This document shows, one piece after another, positions 56,360 through 64,000 of a stretch of 64,000 nucleotides of DNA. Every line of letters begins with the position of its first letter. Positions within the stretch are counted from its first letter, which is position 1. The notes below the pieces were generated by a model that did no database searches, had not been told where the DNA came from, and saw nothing but the letters and a program-made list of their open reading frames with translations. Source of the DNA: Carettochelys insculpta (taxonomy: Eukaryota > Chordata > Testudines > Carettochelyidae); NCBI RefSeq assembly GCF_033958435.1, contig NC_134137.1, positions 246,868,501-246,932,500 of the forward strand. The letters are read 5' to 3'. A program made the position numbers and the translations under genes.

Positions 56360-59300
56360 GTTTTGGCCCAGGAAATAGCAGAGGGACAAGGAAAAGGACA
56401 GGATTTTGCACGAATTTTGGTACCAGAGATCAAATAGCAATAACAGGTAGCCACCTGAGAGGACTTGGGAACTAACCCTAAGTGGCAAAGCACTGGGGAG
56501 AAGATGAGTTTGTTATTGAACAGTTTCATTCAGGAGAAGTCAGGGACTCCAATGAGGGCTCTAACAGAAAGACGAGGAGATACAAACAAGAACAGAAAAG
56601 GAGAGCTGTGGGATGGCAAGAAATCTAAGCAAATAATAGCTTGTAAAGCTATAAGTACAGGTGATCAAACATTGGTGGATTAGTGTTCTGTAGAAAACAA
56701 ATTGATTAATATTAAAAATGTGTCCTTAAACATTTTCTGGAAATTTTTGATTTTTGTCAGAACTATTTTTTTTGTAGGAGGAGAGTAGGTTTGGCTGAAA
56801 ATATTTTGTTTTTCAGAAGCCAAACAAAACATGTTTGAGGAAAGCATACATTTTCTGCAAAAAAAATTATTTAGCTAAATACAAAATATGATGGAAAATT
56901 TGACCAGCCCTAATCACAATTGTAATAGCGAGAGGACTTCTGCTAAGCCAGGGGCAGGCACAGATTACCCTGGGAGATACAAACATAAAAATAGATGCAA
57001 CATATGTCTTGTCCATAAACATCTTGCACTTTTGATAATTTGTTTATTGCTCATAATCCCTGAGTCTCTAACTGATTTGTAGCAAGATGTAAAATCTGAG
57101 AGGCACTGGCTAGTTTTGATTAGAGGCTCTCATCCCTGCATTGACAAACGTAACGGTTATTTCTGCAATCAAGTTTTAAGGCAATTTCTGAGCTGAGTTC
57201 ATTTGCAATTCACTTTTCATAAATAATCTCAATTATCTCCTCAAAACTCATTATCTCCTGCTGTTACAGTTGATCATTAGACTCTTCATAGAAAGCCAAC
57301 TACATGAGATGGAAAACAGCTAAAATACATGTGGTAGTCCTAGCTCTTGCCATTTAGGAGGAGTTTTTGAACAAGTGGACTTACAGGCAGAGACGGATGT
57401 ACGTTTCTAATATATAGATAATGTTTGAGAAGCAGGTTTTGCTTGATGTAGAGGAATATGGCACCCTCTTTGACAGCTATTGATCATCTGGTCTGAACTG
57501 CAATTCAAATGACATTTTAGGGTTACTGCTGACATGTTATCTTTTCTGAACTTTAATTCTCCATTTTACTGGATCTAAATCAGAAGCCATTATTCCCTTA
57601 TATGCAAATTCAGTGTCTTCTTTGAGTGGTTATAGCCATATCAGGAAAGAGATGAGTTCTGTGACCTCAAAACACCCTTTCCATTTTTCTTAATCATAGA
57701 AAAATAGTCTCTTTGGCAAACTAACATGGAGATTGTTAACTTTAGACAAATTGCTTTCATAAAGACAGATTGCTAGTCTCCTTATTTTCATCACAGTCTT
57801 ATACAATATTAACTTCCAGAGCAGAGATCCTAGCTCAAGTCCTAAAAGCATTTAATCTTCATTTCAACATCTACACTAAGTTGCATAATCACTCTTAAAA
57901 ATACCTTGGATCATTCTCTTCAGTTCCAACTGGCAATCCAAGAACTCATAAATGTCCACTTTTTACGCTTGACGAAATTTATGTACACAGGATTCTCTGA
58001 GAAGTCTTTAAAAAACAATCCGACAGCAAATACAGATGTAAGGAATGTGCCAGCAGGAGATCAATGCTGCTGAAGGGTTTGGGGAATCTGTCCTTCAGAG
58101 ATTGTTTGCATGAAAATGCAAAGGTGTGCATACTTAATGCCTTGTAAACAAATCCTGATGGGAGCAGGTAAAACAATGAGATGTTGTCTATTGTAAACAA
58201 TACATTGTTGTAAAGTCACAATTTATGCTATCACCTGGTGTAAGAATTGTGGAGTCTCACCAATGCTTGAAGTTGTTGTGGACGCACAGGGCCATCAGCA
58301 CTGCTGTGTAAAATATGGGTTTCAGAGGGCCGTCTCCATCTAACCGTTGTGAGGTGAAAGGAGGGGGAGGGATAGTGGTTGAACCAGCTGACTGGAAGCC
58401 TTTTGGCTATACAGCTGTAAGACTGGTTTGACTGTGCTTGCGAGTGGAGAAGTATTGCCTCTCCAATGTGCCCAGGTGTGTGTGACTTTCCCAGGTTACT
58501 GGCTGGGGGCTTGAGTTGATTCTACATGAGATGGATGGAAAGGAACCCCTAGATGTTGAACGCAGCCCTGGTTGCTGCTGACTCCTTCTGGCAGGAGGGT
58601 TAAAAAGAAATGCAGTAGGGCTAAACTCACTTCCAGAATCTCCTTCAAGAACAAAATAGACCATTTCTGGTATAAAAGTAAAGCAGCACTGTAACAAAGA
58701 GGCTGGATTATTTTAGAGCACCCTGATGCAAAAGAAGTTCCTTCATTCTTGAGGCCAAAAGTGGTTCTAGGGGTAGGCAAAAAAGCAACCACCACCTTCT
58801 TCCAGAAGATGCAAAAGCCCTGTGCTGCTCAGCTGTTAAGGCTCTTTTTGCTATAGGGCCGCTTTGTTTGCTTGGCCACTCATATGCAGAGGAACCACCA
58901 AAATATTTTTTGCCCTGGTTGGCAAAACAGCTATGGCCACTCCTCACTCTTATTGAGAAAAGGCCACTTCTGGCTGCTTATTGGTGGAAGGTTTTGTGCA
59001 AAATGTAGAAACAAAAGTGCACACATTGGTTGGCTATAGCAAGCAGCTATGCACTAGCAGCAGCAACCTTTGCAGGTGATTGCTCTCTTAATCTTTCCTT
59101 GTGAACAACAGGTGCAGCTGTTCTTGCTACTTCTTTTGAGGTCCCCAGGGAACATCGTAACTTAGCAAACTGTTTTTAGTTGATATTAGTTCAATCAATA
59201 CTCATGACTCCAATAAAAACATCAACCCACAGTTTTACTGGCCTTGCAAAAGAAACTGAAATCCAACAAACTTGGGGCTTGATTTTCCACTGTTTTGCAC

Positions 59301-60664
59301 CTTGTGTAGTTACAATTGTATCTGTACAAAATGGATGTCTGTAAAAGGAATAACCAATGAGAATAGTAACATTTTATACTCACTGTGCACAAGGGAAAAT
59401 AACTACACCATTTCCTGTTATGGTGAGTTATTAGATTTTGTCAGCCCAGTAGAAAAAGTGGATGCTTAAGTTGACGGATCTTAAGAATCTGCTTACAGAC
59501 TTATGAATATGGAGATTGCTTGCCTGAGTGCCTCAAAAGTTGTGATATAAACTCATGAGATTTCTGAGGAAGTCAAAAACCAGATCAGAAGGGATTGCTG
59601 TAGGCCAAAGGATGGAATTAATCAATTTTCATTAAACTCTTCTCAACCTTAAATACTTTCAACAATTCTGGAGATGTTTTTAAAAATCACCCTCTGTATG
59701 CTGTCAACTGAAACAACCTCTGCATTTCAATGCACCTCCCCAACTCCCTTCTCATTTCCTTTTTCAAATTATTAACAAATGTATTCATATGGGATACCTC
59801 TTGGGCTGAGCTCTCAATTAATCTCTCTCTTCTCTGAACTGCCACTGTTCACTGTGATGCTTTGTTTCCTATCATTTAATCAGTTGTTTTTAAATTCATC
59901 GCAAGACTTTGATACTTATCCTGCAGCTAGTTATTTTTCTCGACTCTCTTATGAGACAGTGTATATACAGCCTTTCAAAATTGCAGCAAAGGATGCCTCT
60001 TTAGCAACCTTATCTAGCACTTTATCAAGTTTTTGAAAAAAATTAGAGGCACTATTTTTACCTCACCAAAGTCAGACCTCCATCCAACTTATCCAAAGAT
60101 TCATCTAGCTTTTAACTAACCTGTCCATGAGATCTACTAGTTGTGAGAGGAAGCTTTATTTGCCTACAGATCTAAGTCTCCCCTTGAGCTTCTGGTATTA
60201 AACAAATGGGCATCGTGTTTCCAATTATCTATCTTCAGGAAGATGAGATGAGTGAATCCTTTCTCCTCACTCAGCTATGTCTGCCCAGTTGAGAAAGTCA
60301 TCTTATTCTCTTTAGGGGAAAATCTCTCCTTCCTTTCATTATCTGTGTTCTGTCTCTCTCTCTCTCCTTTGCTTCAGCAATTAATTTAAACTGAATTACT
60401 AGCATGTAGTAATAACAATCAGGGTTTCCCATGAAATGTGTTCTTAAACTGGTACAGAAAGTTTGTCATAATAGCCCAGTTCTACTGTCCCTGCTCCATA
60501 TCACCATGACTGATGTGCTCCCTCTGTTTCTCCATATAAAGCCTGCTGGAGAAGAGTTTGTAATGTGTCTAATACTGGTAGCAATTAATACAACAAACCC
60601 TCTGTATTCCTAGTTGGAGAGTTTGATTCGTATCAGATGATTTTATTTTTAATGTGATCGCCAT
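56360..60664. other. 4.3 kb without recognised genes or repeats
   Basis: AT-rich, frames under 100 codons, no domain recognised. Probably unique intergenic or intronic sequence. Confidence 0.5.
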
Positions 60665-62165
60665 TGGGCTGATGGTCATAGTTATAGCATTTAAGGCCAG
60701 AAGGATCAACAGATCTTCCGGACTTCAAAGGTCACCAACACCACTCAGCAATCACACCTGAAACCCAACAACTGAAACTTGACCATGGCATTGCATCCAC
60801 AGGATGCTAAATAAAGGCCAAGGTGCACCAATGCTTAAGGTCCCTTCAGCTGCAGGGAATTGATCAGGGAGCTCAGCCTGGAAGGAGGATGGAGCAAATA
60901 ATAAAGATTAATAATCAGTTTGCAAACAAGTACAAGACAATAAGGTGATAAGTAATAGTCAGCTTGGGTTTGTGTCAAACCAGCCTGAGAGCTTTCATTG
61001 AGAGGAGAACAGGCCTTGTGGATAACAGGAAGAAATAGGTGTGGTATATCTAAACTTTTTAATAATGTATTTGATACAATCTCACATGGCCTCATTAATT
61101 AATTAGTGAAATAAAACCTAGATGGGGCTACTAAATGGTGGGTACATAACCGTTGCACAACCATTCCCAGGCTAGTTATCAATGGTTCACAATCATACTG
61201 GAAGAGCATAACAAGTAGGGTTCTGCAGGGATCAGTTTCTGCAGTTCTGTTCAATAACTTTATCAATGATGTACATAATGGCATAACAATCGCACTTACG
61301 AAGCATGTGGATGATACCAAGCAGGGTGGGGTTGCAAGTGTTTGGAGGATAGGATTATAATCCAAAGTGATCTGTCTAAACTGGAGAAGTGGTTTGAGAT
61401 AAATAGGATGAAATTCAATAAGGACAAATGCAAAGTATTCCACTTAGGTTCACAAACTCAAAATAGGAAATGACTACCAAGGAAGGAGTACTGCAGAAAG
61501 GGAACTACAGTGTCATAGCGCGTCACAGGTTAAATATGAGTCACTTAAAAAATAGCAAATGTTCTTGCATATATTAGCAGGAGTGATGTAAGCAAGACAC
61601 AAGAATTAATTCTTCTATTCCATTCTGCGATGAGTAAGCCTCAGATTGGAGTATTGTCTCAAGTTCTGGGTCCCACATTTCAGGAAATATGTGAACAAAT
61701 AGAGAGTGTCCAGAGAGTCCAGAGAAGAGTAAAGAAAAGGATTAAAATTCTCAAAAAATGACTTATGAGGGAAGATTGAAATATCTGGGTTTGATTAGTA
61801 TGGAGAAGAGAAGACTGAGAGAGGTCATAGCAATTTTCAAGTATCTAAAAGGTTATTATAAGGAGGAATGAAAAAAATTCTTGTCCTTAACATTTGAGGA
61901 TAGGACAAAAAGCAAAGGGTTAAAGTGCAGCAATGGAAGTTTAGGTTGAATATTAGACAAAACTTCCTGTCAGTGTGGTTAAGCTCCAGAATAAATTGCC
62001 TTGGAATCTCCATCACTGGAGATTTTAAGAGCATGTTAGACTAAAACAAAACAAAACCCAACCGTCTGTCAGGGATGGCTTAGACAGTGCTTGGTCCTGC
62101 CATGAGCACAGAGGACCAGACTTGATGACCTCTTGAGATGCTGTCCAGTTGTATGATGTTAAGAA
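60665..62165 (+). mobile_element. CR1 LINE, RT C-terminal part and 3' UTR, decayed
   Basis: From about 60840 the order is that of CR1: GCTTGGGTTTGTGTCAAACCAGCC, AACAGGCCTTGTGGATA, CCTAGATGGGGCTACTA, GTAGGGTTCTGCAGGGATC, GTGGATGATACCAAGCAGGG (the Ala/Val-Asp-Asp-Thr region), AAATGCAAAGTATTCCACTTAGG, then the 3' UTR ending CCAGACTTGATGACCTCTTGAG. Frames are broken. The first ~170 bp are only loosely assignable. Confidence 0.82.
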
Positions 62166-62600
62166 CATACATATGTTGGTTATTTAAGGGTAATCAGATT
62201 TTCTCAAGAGTCTAAAATGAAGCATAGGACTTTGACCCATGAGATTAATTCATCTCTGAATATTAGAAGGCAAGAGTACAAATGTGATCATCTTATTCTG
62301 TCCAGTGCATTTCTGCTTCTAGTGATAGCAGCATCCTTGGCCCATGAACAGGGTTGGTGTGTTGAACAAGGGCACTTAATTCTTGTTCATGGGTTACCAG
62401 AAACTTTTCATTTACAGTACAAAGCCTGTTTGAATTTTTTGTGGATTTTAACATTTAAACATAAAATGGAAGTCTCTTTCAATTCATTGGCCTTCCTTAG
62501 TCATTGAAATCAAACACAAACAGAAATACTGAAAAATTGATGCTGAGATCGACATTTGTACAGAGAAGTCCCCCTTTTACTAATGCAAAAAGAAAATGAC

Positions 62601-62618
62601 AGAGAGAGAGAGAGAGAG
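62601..62618 (+). repeat. (AG)n microsatellite
   Basis: Nine uninterrupted AG units. Confidence 0.9.
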
Positions 62619-64000
62619 CCAGGACAGTGGAAACCTAGGATACTTAGGGCCTTAGCTAAACACAAAAGTAATATCACTTTAACTATAGCAATATTGTTAC
62701 ATCTGTGGAAGTGCAAGTTGTCTACTGTTGACAGCTAGGCAATTTCATACCGGGCTATCACAGTACAGCTCATACCAGTATGGAAGAGGAATAAGCTAGT
62801 CTGACATAAGGTGCTCTTATCCTGGTCTGTATGTACTCTATGGTTTGTGTCATCATAGCTATTTATGTTTTAGAAAAACATTACACACCTAACTGAGGTG
62901 TGTGCGTGTGTAGGGGGAAAGAAACAAGCTGTTAAGACTCTAGACTAAGACAAGCAAAGCTAGAAGAATACTAACGGCTCCTAGCTTATGACTTTAGCTT
63001 TGTTCTGCTGCTGTCTTGGCATCAGCAGCCACTAAGAAACAAACAGAACCCACATGATCATCCATTATATTTGACTGTATTGAGAGTATTTCTATATTCA
63101 GAGTATATTCGGAGTACTGCTGAAATTAACACAGTCCAGCAACTTATTCAGTTCATCTCCCCTTTATGAGAGCATTTTCAAAACCAAACCAAACCAAACC
63201 CCTACCGTTAAAGGGTCCACTCTTTTCATGAATAACCCTTTTGTTGCTTGTAAGACCTCTGTCATGGCACCTATTATGCTTCTTGGGGGTCAAAAATTAT
63301 TGAGCATTAACAACAAATTCTTGAGCTGAATGGCTGGAAGGAGATGATGCTCACTAGGTTTTGATTAGCTGAAGAGAGCTTTTTCTTGTGTAAAAGGGTA
63401 ACTATGAGATACAGCACACTTCGTTCCTCTCCTAGAAACAGTCCACACATTGGAGTTTGAAAAAATAACAAAACCTGCTATCACTTATGGAGGTGGGAGA
63501 GGTAGGGCTTTTTTTGTTTTCATTTTCTGACACATTGAAAAATTGCAAACAGCAAAGTAAGTGGTAAAATAAGTCACCATAGCAACCAAACCCTGGTCAG
63601 CGAAAGACTTGTATTCCTAGTACAAAGAAGTGGTGATTACATCCTTCAGATAGCAGTGAGTAAGACCTCATTATTTTCAACCTTTGAGTGCTGTAATTTG
63701 CACTTTGCTCAAAGGGAAAAGGCAAAAGTAAGAAGGGAAACACTGAGTGGAATTGCTTTTGTCCTCAGTTAGGATGGACGATAGAGTAAAAAAGTACATA
63801 TTTCCTGAGCCATTTTCAGGAGTTATGAAAGATGTGACATAATTTGCTCTGTGGCCAGGGTGACTCCTCATCCTATCAACTTTACGGAATTAAACTTCTT
63901 GGAAAGCAGCAGCATGTTGAAAAATAACAAGTATTTGACAAATCAGCGTGATTCTATGCTTTCCATCCTGGCATGAATGCTAGGTCTTAAAGGAAACAGT
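62619..64000. other. No gene recognised
   Basis: AT-rich non-coding sequence to the window end. Confidence 0.5.

Noticed and set aside
1..64000. CRISPR arrays, tRNA or rRNA genes, bacterial-type operons
   Set aside because: No regularly spaced direct repeats, no cloverleaf with A/B boxes that I could support, and the content is plainly vertebrate nuclear.

Overview
The window looks like vertebrate nuclear DNA, most likely from a turtle or close sauropsid. I infer this from the mix of repeats: CR1 LINE 3' ends, Penelope-like elements with a GIY-YIG domain, and PIF/Harbinger transposons with their MITEs. I recognise no host protein-coding exon, rRNA, tRNA or CRISPR. Nearly everything that can be named is mobile DNA in AT-rich intergenic or intronic sequence.

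Positions 1-9916 hold one endogenous retrovirus. The 5' LTR is cut by the window edge. It is followed by gag (947-2653), a protease/pol frame reached by a -1 frameshift site at 2641-2684, reverse transcriptase/RNase H/integrase (3013-5667), and env (5736-7268) with its own splice acceptor. A 1.7 kb non-coding stretch follows, then a 3' LTR that differs from the visible 5' LTR at only 3 of 941 positions. The provirus is young. Gag, RT-RH-IN and Env are open, but the protease segment has an in-frame TAA and an Asn at the catalytic Asp position. The gag ATG sits on the tRNA primer binding site, so the usual leader between PBS and gag is absent.

Positions 9917-14740 hold flank, a pogo-like MITE, and a truncated Harbinger copy lying in reverse. 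From 14740 to 21445 is a decayed APE-type (RTE-like) LINE, split by a full-length 4.6 kb Harbinger element (15323-19935, TSD ATA). That element carries an apparently intact three-exon Myb/SANT gene and a convergent, intron-containing transposase broken by two frameshifts.

From 21.4 to 64 kb is a repeat mosaic. It includes CR1 fragments, Penelope pieces (one a head-to-head inverted pair), and several MITE families ending in the same GGCTACGTCTACAC-type termini with 3-bp duplications. One 628 bp MITE (39152-39779) is an internal-deletion derivative of the full Harbinger. A second, decayed autonomous Harbinger lies at 40332-44648. Three unclassified dispersed repeats each occur at least twice, and there are a few microsatellites. 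Long stretches (10.4-11.6, 27.3-29.7, 34.1-35.9, 56.4-60.6 and 62.6-64 kb) show nothing I can assign.

The genes do not form a host pathway. The working units are the retrovirus (Gag and Env structural proteins, Pol enzymes) and the Harbinger pair (transposase plus Myb-like partner).
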